From positions 1 through 36,217 of the IMG/VR virus record IMGVR_UViG_3300050030_000049: a stretch of DNA of 36,217 nucleotides. One strand, given 5' to 3'. A model generated the notes under the pieces. It made no database searches and was not told the DNA's origin. It saw only the letters and a program-made list of their open reading frames with translations. Origin of the DNA: a virus. The first letter of the stretch is position 1, and every line of letters begins with the position of its first letter. Both the position numbers and the translations under genes were made by a program. Below are positions 24,301 to 32,280 of the stretch, piece by piece.

Positions 24301-24390
24301 CCTGCACCAGTTGTACAAGTACAGAAAATCACGACTGCTCAAAATGAAGTCAGCATGACTAAACAACTTGCTGGATTTTCAAGAAGTTAA
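21313..24390 (+). CDS. Tail tape measure protein
   Basis: 1025 residues, the longest helical protein here. Long coiled-coil stretches rich in K, E, Q and A flank hydrophobic segments at about 155-190 (LISTGIGALVVGVGLLIANF) and 868-905 (AIIDAIIAGALAVVKALPNV). The C-terminus has the phage tail signature MAKGGVSPGGLTMVGEEGLE. It sets tail length; at roughly 0.15 nm per residue a tail near 150 nm is expected (rule of thumb). No peptidase motif seen. Its stop codon overlaps the antisense HNH stop through a shared TTAA. Confidence 0.92.
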   Translation: MATKQATIIIDVDDKSLVELNDEIKSLETSMQKLKVGTQEWMKANQQLGTLKTQFANATTAAQNMQKVVEKVSGAEQLRSVAKLGTGMVGAFGAVSNSLTLISGNKAFDEIAAKATNFLAIMGGLNQITETFSAQNLKGLKNVGQGFGTLVRSVKTASLGMKTALISTGIGALVVGVGLLIANFDKITGKYKQAAKIADDQYKLSEETVKSQEALVATQQKGLELAKMTKTDAKDTFALKAETAKLAEEELTLANQRIIAQRDYTTKLKADLLAAKDSEQAALQIQINASEEKEKQLDYEAKIAAIKKVQADNDQHTAVAMDKLNNALEETEIRLIRVNKERYKEQKTFEANLQNLNEQIKIIKATTTYDMSARAENEKKLKILAAQKEVLIAQEDTRKKQLAIDIQAISVDNARAKVAGEYNQSIQESNKLIQEILDAAQQQNYVYEKRVRLTELVNKGLEEGKKVQDDIVNFDIRRNKIIEDRTSNLLPSEQKVTKEMFLMISRYINTYKDFGKLQIDTFDKTGAAIKVTVNSVEDFGKALDGLYLSTRKDLETQAGLTKNYEDRSRIGKETLDRATQELIMVKVNASITKQTLEEQRLSLVKQRIVTDDLLEANIKMKAILAQQFAPINDRLKKLKEEEEVLKKSGANEEERYAKLEEINKLQSDLNGLTDEYNNTNADINTGLQQQAETSQKINDIDYQITENVNATGVAQERIGVELENQLTLTQKLQDFTKKYAEEIDVSRQVIGQTFELMATLQDNRAKKMQKDIDSAQKQLDDIMEQESDRKDRLLEYEKLLEDANGERYDEILAKINEEKAAHVEAQKQYDAEEQKRLDAVAARNKAEKKAAQWRKAAAIIDAIIAGALAVVKALPNVFKAVAVGILSAAAVGTIIAQKIPEPPAEEATKPLPKMAKGGVSPGGLTMVGEEGLELADLSPGTRVYNHADSMRMLASGVDLRGGMASGGVVPATSTGSQSFIDYDRLIQGIASANRLLPAPVVQVQKITTAQNEVSMTKQLAGFSRS

Positions 24391-24881
24391 GTCCATTGTT
24401 GATTATGTATGATACGTCCAATTTGTCTTTGTGAAACACCATATTCTTTGGCTAATCGAACTTGACCATAAATGCGTGGTATATGTTTTAAACGAATTTC
24501 TTTGACTTGAGTTTCAGTTAATACTGCACGACCATTGGCTTCACCAATTGAGTCACGAAGTCCTGTTTTAATTGCATGGTCAGTATTATTTTTTGAGGAA
24601 CTCCATTCTAAATTCCAATCATTGTTATTTTTCTTGTTACCGTCTAAATGGTTTACTTCGGGAAGATTCAAAGGATTTGGAATAAATGCAATAGCAACTA
24701 AACGATGAATTTTCGGTGTTTTTTGAGTAGTGCATTTACGTAAATGTACTGACAAATACCCAAGCATGTTACATGGAGTAAGTATTTTATATGGTGATTT
24801 AACACGACCTTTTGTAGATACTTGATAGTATTCATTACAGTTTTCAATTATCTCCCAAACTTCTTTATTAAATTTTTTCAT
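24387..24881 (-). CDS. NUMOD4-HNH free-standing homing endonuclease (copy 3)
   Basis: 164 residues. NUMOD4-like N-terminus (EVWEIIENCNEYYQVSTKG), HNH core KIHRLVAIAFIPNP, PEVNHLDGNKKN and NLEWSSSKNNT, and a C-terminal helix-turn-helix (LAKEYGVSQRQIGRIIHNQ). The stretch AFIPNPLNLPEVNH is identical in copy 1, so the two are close relatives. Antisense in the gap between the tape measure and prohead protease genes, with its stop overlapping the tape measure stop. Its promoter (24908-24938) is interleaved with the late motif of the protease gene. Confidence 0.92.
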   Translation of the reverse strand: MKKFNKEVWEIIENCNEYYQVSTKGRVKSPYKILTPCNMLGYLSVHLRKCTTQKTPKIHRLVAIAFIPNPLNLPEVNHLDGNKKNNNDWNLEWSSSKNNTDHAIKTGLRDSIGEANGRAVLTETQVKEIRLKHIPRIYGQVRLAKEYGVSQRQIGRIIHNQQWT

Positions 24882-24888
24882 GTTGTAG

Positions 24889-24902
24889 GTGTTATATTAG
24901 TA
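24889..24902 (+). promoter_or_regulatory. Late-promoter-like motif before the prohead protease gene
   Basis: Perfect GTGTTATATTAGTA. It ends 38 bases before the ATG at 24941, a longer leader than most copies. The opposed HNH promoter lies within that leader. Confidence 0.75.
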
Positions 24903-24907
24903 AGACG

Positions 24908-24938
24908 TAAAGATAATTAAATTACTTAAATAAGCAAA
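24908..24938 (-). promoter_or_regulatory. Bacteroidetes-type promoter for HNH copy 3
   Basis: On the minus strand, TTTG (24935-24938), a 19-base spacer, then TATCTTTA (24908-24915). Predicted start near 24904, about 22 bases before the HNH ATG at 24881. It faces the plus-strand late motif at 24889-24902. Confidence 0.6.
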
Positions 24939-24940
24939 TT

Positions 24941-26542
24941 ATGAAATTAAAATTGCCAGTCTATGAGTTTCTTATTGATGAAACTGTCGAATCAGGAGTT
25001 AAATGTATTTCAATTGTAGGTGACCCGGCTTTTGGTAGTAAAGCAGTATTCTTCGAAAAACACAAACCAAAATATATTGCTTTAGGTGATGTTAAGAAAC
25101 AAATTATTGCTGGACTTTCATTAATACCGAATGTTTTAGTTTATCGTATTGACCCAGAAACCCAAGAAGAATATAATGGGTATTTTTCAGCAGAAACAAT
25201 TGAACAAATAGTGAATAAATTTCATGATGAACAACAAGGTAAAAATGTTAATCTTGAACATAATTCAAACCTGCCAGTTAATGCTTATTTATTGGAAGAT
25301 TATATTGTTAATTCACCAGAAAGAGTGGCAGATTTAAAAGCAAAAGGTATTGAACATCCTAACATCATGGGTGCATGGTATGTTTCTTACAAGATAAAAG
25401 ACCCAAAAGTATTTGAAACGATAATTAATAGTGAAATTGATTCTATTGGATTTTCCGTGGAAAGTTATCTCGATAAAGTACTTACGGATTTTAACCAAGA
25501 GGTAATTAATCAAATAATTAATAAACAAATTAAAGTAGAAATGACAAAAGTAAATAAAAGTTTAAAAGAAAAAATACTTGCGATTTTCACAGAAGTAGAA
25601 AATTTTCAACGTGCACTTGTACCGGAATTGGCATTCGACATCGAATGGGGTAAGGTAGGCGAACCAGTTAGTAAAATAATTACTAACGAGAATGGCATCG
25701 AAACTTCCACACCAGTTGGTACGGGCGAATTTTCAACTGAGAAAGGGATTATCGTAGTAGATGCATCTTCCAACTTAGCAGAAGTACGTCCTTTACCTGC
25801 ACAACCTGCAGAGAAAGCACCAGAAGTACCAGCAAGTGGTAGCACATCAGGAACAACAAGTGGAACTACAGCAGTTAGTGGTGCAACAGCAATTGTTGAT
25901 GCACAACCTTCAGCACCTGCTCCTTCAGGCGTTACAGACAATACAATGCCAATGATACCAAGTGGCACTACAAGTGGTGACACAAACATGGCTGCCTATC
26001 CTTGGAGTCAATGTATAAGTGACCAATTGGCAAAAGGCATTAGTCAAAGTGGTGCAGAGAAAATCTGTGGTTGGATTAAAGCAAACAATTCTTCTGAATT
26101 AAGTGATGCACAACTTGCAGAACTTGATGAAGCAGACAGATTGGCTTGTAAAAAGAAAAAAATGGATGACGAAATTCCTTTGGCAAGTGGTAGTACAAGT
26201 GGTACAACAGCAACAACTGATGGACTTAATAAGACCATTAAAGAATTGTGTCCGGTTGCCGGAGATTATATTATCCAAGTTTGTGTTGATGACACTGGCA
26301 CTATAACAGAAGCAAGTGTGACATCACAAAAAGACTTACTTCCTCAAGCACAAGATAGTGGTATGGATGGTGGTTTTTCAGCAAGAGTAAAGAAAGCATT
26401 CGCAAGACTTACTGAACTTGAAGCAAAAATGAAAGAACCAATTTCAGACCCAATTTTAGCACCGGAGAAGAAAGCCTTGACACAAGACGAATTTAACAAA
26501 CTTACTCCTTTTGAGAAAATCAAATACAATAGGGGTTGGTAA
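24941..26542 (+). CDS. XkdF-like prohead protease with scaffold-like C-terminus
   Basis: 533 residues. N-terminal domain (1-190): SLIPNVLVYRIDPETQEEYN and GYFSAETIEQIVNKFHDEQ, then NLEHNSNLPVNAYLLEDYI (His about 107) and IDSIGFSVESYLDK (Ser about 168 or 172), the layout of XkdF-type serine prohead proteases. A Thr/Ser/Gly linker with SGTTSGTT repeats (about 295-345) is followed by PWSQCISDQLAKGISQSGAE and a helical end, as in fused protease-scaffold proteins. It would guide capsid assembly and cleave the scaffold. It lies directly before the capsid gene, the usual order. Confidence 0.82.
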   Translation: MKLKLPVYEFLIDETVESGVKCISIVGDPAFGSKAVFFEKHKPKYIALGDVKKQIIAGLSLIPNVLVYRIDPETQEEYNGYFSAETIEQIVNKFHDEQQGKNVNLEHNSNLPVNAYLLEDYIVNSPERVADLKAKGIEHPNIMGAWYVSYKIKDPKVFETIINSEIDSIGFSVESYLDKVLTDFNQEVINQIINKQIKVEMTKVNKSLKEKILAIFTEVENFQRALVPELAFDIEWGKVGEPVSKIITNENGIETSTPVGTGEFSTEKGIIVVDASSNLAEVRPLPAQPAEKAPEVPASGSTSGTTSGTTAVSGATAIVDAQPSAPAPSGVTDNTMPMIPSGTTSGDTNMAAYPWSQCISDQLAKGISQSGAEKICGWIKANNSSELSDAQLAELDEADRLACKKKKMDDEIPLASGSTSGTTATTDGLNKTIKELCPVAGDYIIQVCVDDTGTITEASVTSQKDLLPQAQDSGMDGGFSARVKKAFARLTELEAKMKEPISDPILAPEKKALTQDEFNKLTPFEKIKYNRGW

Positions 26543-26558
26543 AAAAATAACTGGCTTA

Positions 26559-26572
26559 GTGTTATATTAGTA
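26559..26572 (+). promoter_or_regulatory. Late-promoter-like motif before the major capsid gene
   Basis: Perfect GTGTTATATTAGTA, 34 bases before the capsid ATG at 26607. A dedicated promoter fits the high demand for capsid protein. Confidence 0.78.
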
Positions 26573-26606
26573 AGACTAAGTATTAAAATTAAATAAAAAT
26601 AAACAC

Positions 26607-27512
26607 ATGAAAGCAAAAAAATTAGACTTCGCAACAACTTTGAACGAAACTCAGAGTTATATTGGTGAACCTGCTTTACCATACATCACCGAAGCATTTA
26701 CTAAAAACCGTACAGTTGATTCTGGCGTTAGAATAGTAGAAGACATTATCAAATACGCATACGTTGCAAAACTTACTGGCAGTGGCTTAGTACAAGTTGG
26801 ACAAAATTGTGACTTCAATGCAGACGGAACATTAAAAGCAACCGAAGTGAAACTTGCTCCTTGTACCTTACACATCGACATCGAACTTTGCTACAAAGAC
26901 CTCGAAGCACTTTGGAATGGTATTTCAAGTGGAAACTTGAATACTCAAGACCCAGGTGCAGACTTCCAAGCAGCACTTCAGAAAGTTTTGATTGATGCAA
27001 TGCATAAGGATTTCGAAAACAAACTTTGGAACTACACTGGTAGCACTGGTTGTACAATCACAGGTTTGACAAAACAAATCACCAACAAAGTAACGGGAAC
27101 TACTGGCTTAACAGCAGGTAACATCGTTGCTGCAGTTGATGCATTGGTTGCAAAACTTCCTTCAAACGTACTTGAAGATGTAACTGGACTTAAACTTTAC
27201 ATGAATCCTAAATCAGCATTAATGTACAAACAAGCATTAATGAAACTCGGACTTAACACTCCGGCTGACATGCCGCCACAGACCTATGCAGGTTTGGAAA
27301 TCTACACAATCGCACAGATTGCAGATAACGTAATGGTAGTAATACAACCACAGAACATCGTAGTTGGTGTTGGTGCTGCAGATAACTTCACACAACTTGT
27401 TATTAAAGACATGAGAGAAAGCACTCTTGATAACAAAGTACGTATGAAAATCCAAGGTAGTGTCGACGTAAAAGTCATCTATCCGGCAGAGGCAGCAATT
27501 TGGGCACTTTAA
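26607..27512 (+). CDS. Major capsid protein (HK97 fold)
   Basis: 301 residues. An N-arm and helix (ETQSYIGEPALPYITEAF) leads to the P domain and the recurring ending seen in Bacteroidetes phage capsids: PPQTYAGLEIYTIAQIADNV, then VIKDMRESTLDNKVRMKIQG and DVKVIYPAEAAIWAL. Its position straight after the protease/scaffold, its own late motif and its own strong terminator all fit the most abundant virion protein. The N-arm may or may not be cleaved; no site is obvious. Confidence 0.87.
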   Translation: MKAKKLDFATTLNETQSYIGEPALPYITEAFTKNRTVDSGVRIVEDIIKYAYVAKLTGSGLVQVGQNCDFNADGTLKATEVKLAPCTLHIDIELCYKDLEALWNGISSGNLNTQDPGADFQAALQKVLIDAMHKDFENKLWNYTGSTGCTITGLTKQITNKVTGTTGLTAGNIVAAVDALVAKLPSNVLEDVTGLKLYMNPKSALMYKQALMKLGLNTPADMPPQTYAGLEIYTIAQIADNVMVVIQPQNIVVGVGAADNFTQLVIKDMRESTLDNKVRMKIQGSVDVKVIYPAEAAIWAL

Positions 27513-27523
27513 AAAATACTGAA

Positions 27524-27556
27524 CTGTGGGAGTCTTCGGACTCCTATGGTTTTTTT
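27524..27556 (+). terminator. Rho-independent terminator with UUCG tetraloop after the capsid gene
   Basis: Stem GGAGTC/GACTCC capped by the very stable TTCG loop and extended outward with wobble pairs to about 11 bp, followed by seven T. It should end most capsid transcripts, with partial read-through into the tail tube gene, which has no motif copy of its own. Confidence 0.88.
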
Positions 27557-27591
27557 AAAAATAATTTTATCACAATTAATACATTAACAAA

Positions 27592-28110
27592 ATGGGATGT
27601 GAATTAGTAGCAGGTTTGGCTGGTGTTTGCGCATATAGTGCATCAGGCGTTGAAAGACTCTGGGTTGCAAACAAGAGTGAAATTAGCGGTTTAACATATA
27701 ACTCAGGTGGGGAACTTACCGGAATTACTTGGACGACAACTGGTGGAACTTTTTTTGAAATCGTACCAGCACTCGACAGTGCGACTTTCCAAGATGACTT
27801 ACAAGTCAACGGTAGTCGTAGAAATTTTTTACAGACAGTAAACTTTGGTGTAGCAGCAATTTCTGCAAGCACTTTAGCAACACTTGAGACAATCGGTTTA
27901 GCCAATTTAGTGGCAATCGTAAAAACAGCAGAAGGCGACTTCAGAGCACTTGGAATTAAAGGCGCTGGACTTCGTACAACCGTTATGACAGAAACCAGTG
28001 GAACTGCTGCTGGAAATGATGGAGCAATCGCAGTAACAATTGCCGGTAATGCCAAGGGCAAAGCCAGTTTCGTTACAGCAGGTTTCATGGCAACAGAAGG
28101 TCTGATTTAA
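27592..28110 (+). CDS. Major tail tube protein
   Basis: 172 residues, alpha/beta with many small residues. FFEIVPALDSATFQDDLQVN, FLQTVNFGVAAISASTLATL and ANLVAIVKTAEGDFRALGIK, then GAGLRTTVMTETSGTAAGND, resemble Bacteroidetes phage tail tube proteins, which end in a Gly-rich strand pair. It forms the stacked hexamers around the tape measure. It lies between two terminators and has no late motif upstream, so it is probably transcribed by read-through past the UUCG terminator, which may set a capsid-to-tube ratio. Confidence 0.75.
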   Translation: MGCELVAGLAGVCAYSASGVERLWVANKSEISGLTYNSGGELTGITWTTTGGTFFEIVPALDSATFQDDLQVNGSRRNFLQTVNFGVAAISASTLATLETIGLANLVAIVKTAEGDFRALGIKGAGLRTTVMTETSGTAAGNDGAIAVTIAGNAKGKASFVTAGFMATEGLI

Positions 28111-28144
28111 GACTTCTTTCTTTCTTCATATAAATTTTCCTTTT

Positions 28145-28187
28145 AAACCGCAAGGTGATTTAACTATCATCTTGCGGTTTTGCTTTG
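28145..28187 (+). terminator. Terminator after the tail tube gene
   Basis: 14-bp stem, AAACCGCAAGGTGA with TCATCTTGCGGTTT (one G-T pair), an 8-base loop, then a T-rich run broken by GC. It separates the capsid/tube unit from the fibre unit that starts at the motif at 28200. Confidence 0.85.
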
Positions 28188-28199
28188 TAAGGATGTCGG

Positions 28200-28213
28200 G
28201 TGTTATATTAGAA
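28200..28213 (+). promoter_or_regulatory. Late-promoter-like motif before the large fibre gene
   Basis: GTGTTATATTAGAA (12-base core perfect) ends 11 bases before the ATG at 28225, directly after the tail tube terminator. Confidence 0.78.
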
Positions 28214-28224
28214 AAGAATAGAGT

Positions 28225-31200
28225 ATGGCATTCACAGCATCAATTGGTAACCAAGGTAGTAATTGTACAAACGTATATGCACAAGGAACAATTTATCATA
28301 ATACCGGAATTGTTGATACTTATGGAATTGAAATAAATGGTGTTAAAACACAAAAAGGTACAACTCCACCAGTTGGCTATACTTATTTTAATCACAATTT
28401 TACTGGAAGTTATGGTACTACATATACCATGCGTACTTATGGACATGTTTATGGTGGTAGTTATTTTTATAGTGGCTATGTTTCAGTAACTCCAGTTAAT
28501 ACTCCACCAAGTCTTACTACAACAACTCCAACCGGAATAGCTGCATTTAACGCAGTTGGTATTGGTAATGTAACTTCTGCAGGTTGTCATGCTGTAACAT
28601 CAAGAGGATTATGTTGGAGTACAAGTGCAAATCCAACAACTGCAGACCCACATGTAAATGTCAGTGGTACGACCGGAAGTTTTACTGGTGCAATAACCGG
28701 ACTTTTACCAACAACATTATACCATGTACGTGCTTTCGCAATGGGAAGCAGTATGTCTTATGGTAATGATGTGACTTTTACAACTAAAACTCCACCAACA
28801 GTTACAATAACAACAATAACGGATGCAACCGATGTACTGATGTTGATTACTGCCAATGTAACATTATCTGGAAGTGGTGCAGTTAGTGCAAGAGGTATAT
28901 GTTGGGGAAGTATAGCAAATCCAACAATCAGTGGAAATCATACAACTAATGGTAGTGGACTTGGTGCATTTACCGGAACAATAACTGGACTTACTTATCC
29001 TCAAATTTATTTTGTACGTGCTTATGCAACAAATAGTTATAGTACTGCATATAGTCAACAAAAGACTGTAATGGCATTAGCAGGTGAAGTAATTTATAGT
29101 GGTTATACATCAAGCGGAACATTGGTTATACCAACGGGAAAAAACTTTACAAATTATCTTATTGTCGGTGGTGGTGCAGGTGGTGGAAATGCTAAAGGTA
29201 GTCCACCTTTTGCTGGTGCTTATGCAGGTGGTGGTGGTGGTGGTGGATTGCTTTCGGGCATAAAACATCTTTCTACTACTGGTGGAACATTCGCAGTTGT
29301 TGTTGGTAATGGTGGAGCACCTAATGCAGGTGGTGGAGTAGGAGCAGGTGGTGGACAATCAAGCGTATTTGGATTAATTGCTTATGGTGGTGGAGCAGGT
29401 GCATGTAGTGGTGACATTTATGGATTTCCTTGGGAAGATGGATTTAATGGTGCAAACGGTGGTGGTGGTGGTAGTTATACTACTATTGGTGAAACTTTTG
29501 GTGGAAATGCAGTACATGGACCACAAGGACATGATGGTGGTGATGGCTCATTAAGTTATCCATTCGAACATGGTGGTGGTGGTGGTGGTTATTTAACTGC
29601 AGGTAGTTTTGATGCAGGAAGTGGAATAACATTAAATTATAGTGGACAATTAATACTATATTCAAGGGGTGGAACTGGTATTAGTCATACAGCCAACGGT
29701 GCAAGTGGATTAACAAATAGTGGACAAGGTGGTGGTGGTGCAGGACAATACGTAACAATTTCAATACCCGGACAATTATATTATGGTGGTGCAGGTGGAA
29801 AAGGTGTAATTTATACTCTTGCTGGATTCAATCCGTGGTTGATGGATACTCCAACATTTACAATAATTAATATATTAAGTGGTTGTACATTATATGCAAA
29901 AGCAACAATAGATTTACCAAACTTTCATAATGTTGGTTATTATCGTCTTGAAAGAAGTACTACCAGTGGTGGAACATATACAGTAGTTGCAACTGGCTCA
30001 ACGGGTGGAACTCAGATTATTTATGACCAAACTCCAGTTTATGGCAGTACTTATTGGTATAAAGTTGTTGCCGTTAATCAATATATGACAGAAGATAGTG
30101 CTGTAACAAATCTTCAATCAACAGTTAGTTTGCCAAACGCACCAGTTTTAAATGCAGTATTGAATGTAAGTGCAGTTGATTTGTCTTGGACTGATGCTAA
30201 TTTATTTCATAATAAACATCAAGTTTATCGTAGAGATTTACCTTCTGTAACATATAATCTTAAAGCAACAGTAACCGGAAATACTTATACTGATTCTACA
30301 ATCACTTATGGTCATGAATACCGATACAAAATTCGTGAAGAAATTGATTGTTTTGCACCAACATACATTTACAGTCCTTATAGCAATGAAGCAAACATTT
30401 ATATTAATGCTTTACTTATTGCACCTACGGGAATTTCAACAGTAATTACTTGTACCGGAGTAACAATAAATTGGGTAAATAATAACGTCAGTGGTCAGAC
30501 TGGTAATTATATTAAAGAATGGAATGGTACTGGTTATACAATAATTGCTACACTTTCAAGTGGTAGTAGTACTTATCACATAACTGGATTAACACCAATT
30601 TCTTCTTACATTTATATTGTTGCAGCATATAATAGCAGTCAAATGGCAAACTCTGCCGACATAAATGTTACAACACAAGACCCAACACCATTCAATATAA
30701 ATGTCGGTGTTAGTTATTTAACTGCACCTGTAACTTGGAGCATTAACGACCCACCTTATGGTACAGCAATTCGTCCGGAAATTCGTGTAAGTGGAGATAC
30801 TTCATGGACAACTAAACCATTGCTTGTAAAAAATGCCGTTTCATATACCTATACCGGACTTAGTTTTAACACTAATTATGAAGGTAGATTGGTACGTATT
30901 GGTACTGAGTATCCATCAATAATCTTTGGATTTCCTACGACAACATTTTTAGCACCAGATAATCTCATAATTACTTCTGTCGGAGATAAACAAATTTGTT
31001 TACAATGGCAAAATCATAGTGTAAATGACAATATAGGTGTATGGTATAGAAAAGAAGCAGAAGTATGGCAACTTTATCAAACTATTACTAATACCAATAC
31101 TACTATTTGTGTGACCGGACTTTCAATGCAGACACTTTATACGTTTGCAGTATTAAATAATTACGGAATTTATAGTCTTAGCAGTAATCAAGTACAAGCA

Positions 31201-32280
31201 ACAACTACTGTTGCTTTCTTACCACCTTTCTGTGAAGCAGGTGGACAATTTAGTATAACCGGAGCAACTTGTGGAAACTCTGATGGTATTATTGCTATGG
31301 CAGAAGATTATACAATTTTTTATAATTTCACGTTAGAAGATGCTTTTGGAACTTTTTATACATTAACAGATTACTATTGGACTGGCTTAACTGCAGGTTG
31401 GTATAAGATAACTGCAACAGTCAAACCACAATGGTATACTCATTATGGTAATGATGATTGTATAATAGATTGGATTGCTTTACCAGATACAAATACTACA
31501 CTTTCATTGTTTGATACTAAAATCAAAAATGCTGTTTGTGGTGGATTTGGTAGTGGTAAAGGTAGAATTGTTTATCAGTTTTATGATAGTGATACCGGAA
31601 ATACTATTTGGGATTTTATATTATTCAATAATGCACATCAAATAGTAAATACGCAAAGTGGATTATCTGGAATTACTGCTATACAATATAGTGCACAACC
31701 GGATGATTATTATGGCATGATTCAGAATCAAGATGGTTGTAGACTACTTTTTGGATTAACACAAGTTGGTGCTGAGAAACTTTGGACCGTAGAGGGCATT
31801 CAGAGGCTATTTCTGACACCCTGGTCAGCAAGCACATCTTATGATTACTATGATAATACAAGTGATGATTGGTATGTCGCAGGCATCGACACACAACAAT
31901 TCACATCAACCAAGATAGCAAGGTATAATAATCTTTCGGACTTTTGGTATGAAATACGTTTACAGACAGCCGTAATGACTTATGGACAATCTCTGCAGAA
32001 AGGTAGTAATGGCTTGACTTACCAAGAAACCATCAATATAAGCATACCACATGCAGACAATGCTAAATGGAAACAATTAGTAAATGTACTAAGTCAAAGG
32101 TATATTATAGTTTTTCAAGATAACAATGGAAATTGGTGGACAAGTTTTTATCGTAATGGTGCAGAAGTAAAGGCTTATCAACTCAGTGAAAACCAATACA
32201 ACATCACTTTTCAACATCCAAGTGTAAATAAAATGTTAACGGCAATTGACTATGCTTATGTGAAATTAAATATACTATAA
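28225..32280 (+). CDS. Large multidomain fibre/baseplate adhesin with FN3-like and Gly-rich regions
   Basis: 1351 residues. Order: N-terminal beta domain; two repeats of a Bacteroidetes type (VTSRGLCWSTSANPT at about 125-140 and VSARGICWGSIANPT at about 220-235); a Gly-rich domain (about 315-530) of GGG-containing turns as in phage fibre tips; fibronectin III-like modules (about 560-1000, e.g. NITGLTPISSYIYIVAAYNS-type strands); an Ig-like module (about 1010-1090); and a C-terminal domain (EGIQRLFLTPWSASTSYDYY, then LQKGSNGLTYQETINISIP) of the kind found at the ends of Bacteroidetes baseplate proteins. Probably a tail-tip adhesin. No enzymatic motif seen. Confidence 0.8.
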   Translation: MAFTASIGNQGSNCTNVYAQGTIYHNTGIVDTYGIEINGVKTQKGTTPPVGYTYFNHNFTGSYGTTYTMRTYGHVYGGSYFYSGYVSVTPVNTPPSLTTTTPTGIAAFNAVGIGNVTSAGCHAVTSRGLCWSTSANPTTADPHVNVSGTTGSFTGAITGLLPTTLYHVRAFAMGSSMSYGNDVTFTTKTPPTVTITTITDATDVLMLITANVTLSGSGAVSARGICWGSIANPTISGNHTTNGSGLGAFTGTITGLTYPQIYFVRAYATNSYSTAYSQQKTVMALAGEVIYSGYTSSGTLVIPTGKNFTNYLIVGGGAGGGNAKGSPPFAGAYAGGGGGGGLLSGIKHLSTTGGTFAVVVGNGGAPNAGGGVGAGGGQSSVFGLIAYGGGAGACSGDIYGFPWEDGFNGANGGGGGSYTTIGETFGGNAVHGPQGHDGGDGSLSYPFEHGGGGGGYLTAGSFDAGSGITLNYSGQLILYSRGGTGISHTANGASGLTNSGQGGGGAGQYVTISIPGQLYYGGAGGKGVIYTLAGFNPWLMDTPTFTIINILSGCTLYAKATIDLPNFHNVGYYRLERSTTSGGTYTVVATGSTGGTQIIYDQTPVYGSTYWYKVVAVNQYMTEDSAVTNLQSTVSLPNAPVLNAVLNVSAVDLSWTDANLFHNKHQVYRRDLPSVTYNLKATVTGNTYTDSTITYGHEYRYKIREEIDCFAPTYIYSPYSNEANIYINALLIAPTGISTVITCTGVTINWVNNNVSGQTGNYIKEWNGTGYTIIATLSSGSSTYHITGLTPISSYIYIVAAYNSSQMANSADINVTTQDPTPFNINVGVSYLTAPVTWSINDPPYGTAIRPEIRVSGDTSWTTKPLLVKNAVSYTYTGLSFNTNYEGRLVRIGTEYPSIIFGFPTTTFLAPDNLIITSVGDKQICLQWQNHSVNDNIGVWYRKEAEVWQLYQTITNTNTTICVTGLSMQTLYTFAVLNNYGIYSLSSNQVQATTTVAFLPPFCEAGGQFSITGATCGNSDGIIAMAEDYTIFYNFTLEDAFGTFYTLTDYYWTGLTAGWYKITATVKPQWYTHYGNDDCIIDWIALPDTNTTLSLFDTKIKNAVCGGFGSGKGRIVYQFYDSDTGNTIWDFILFNNAHQIVNTQSGLSGITAIQYSAQPDDYYGMIQNQDGCRLLFGLTQVGAEKLWTVEGIQRLFLTPWSASTSYDYYDNTSDDWYVAGIDTQQFTSTKIARYNNLSDFWYEIRLQTAVMTYGQSLQKGSNGLTYQETINISIPHADNAKWKQLVNVLSQRYIIVFQDNNGNWWTSFYRNGAEVKAYQLSENQYNITFQHPSVNKMLTAIDYAYVKLNIL
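29221..29590 (+). repeat. GGT-rich low-complexity tracts in the fibre gene
   Basis: Runs of five to seven GGT codons occur near 29226-29246, 29458-29475 and 29572-29589. They encode poly-Gly turns. Such runs are prone to slippage, always in steps of three, so the gene stays in frame. Confidence 0.8.

Noticed and set aside
25606-25989. 127-codon minus-strand open frame in the prohead protease gene
   Set aside because: It is the complement of the Thr/Ser/Gly linker. The Val/Pro-rich translation shows no real pattern.
27576-28088. 170-codon minus-strand open frame opposite the tail tube gene
   Set aside because: It almost fully mirrors the plus-strand gene and has Pro/Val/Ala low complexity. 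The plus-strand gene has the family-like pattern and context.
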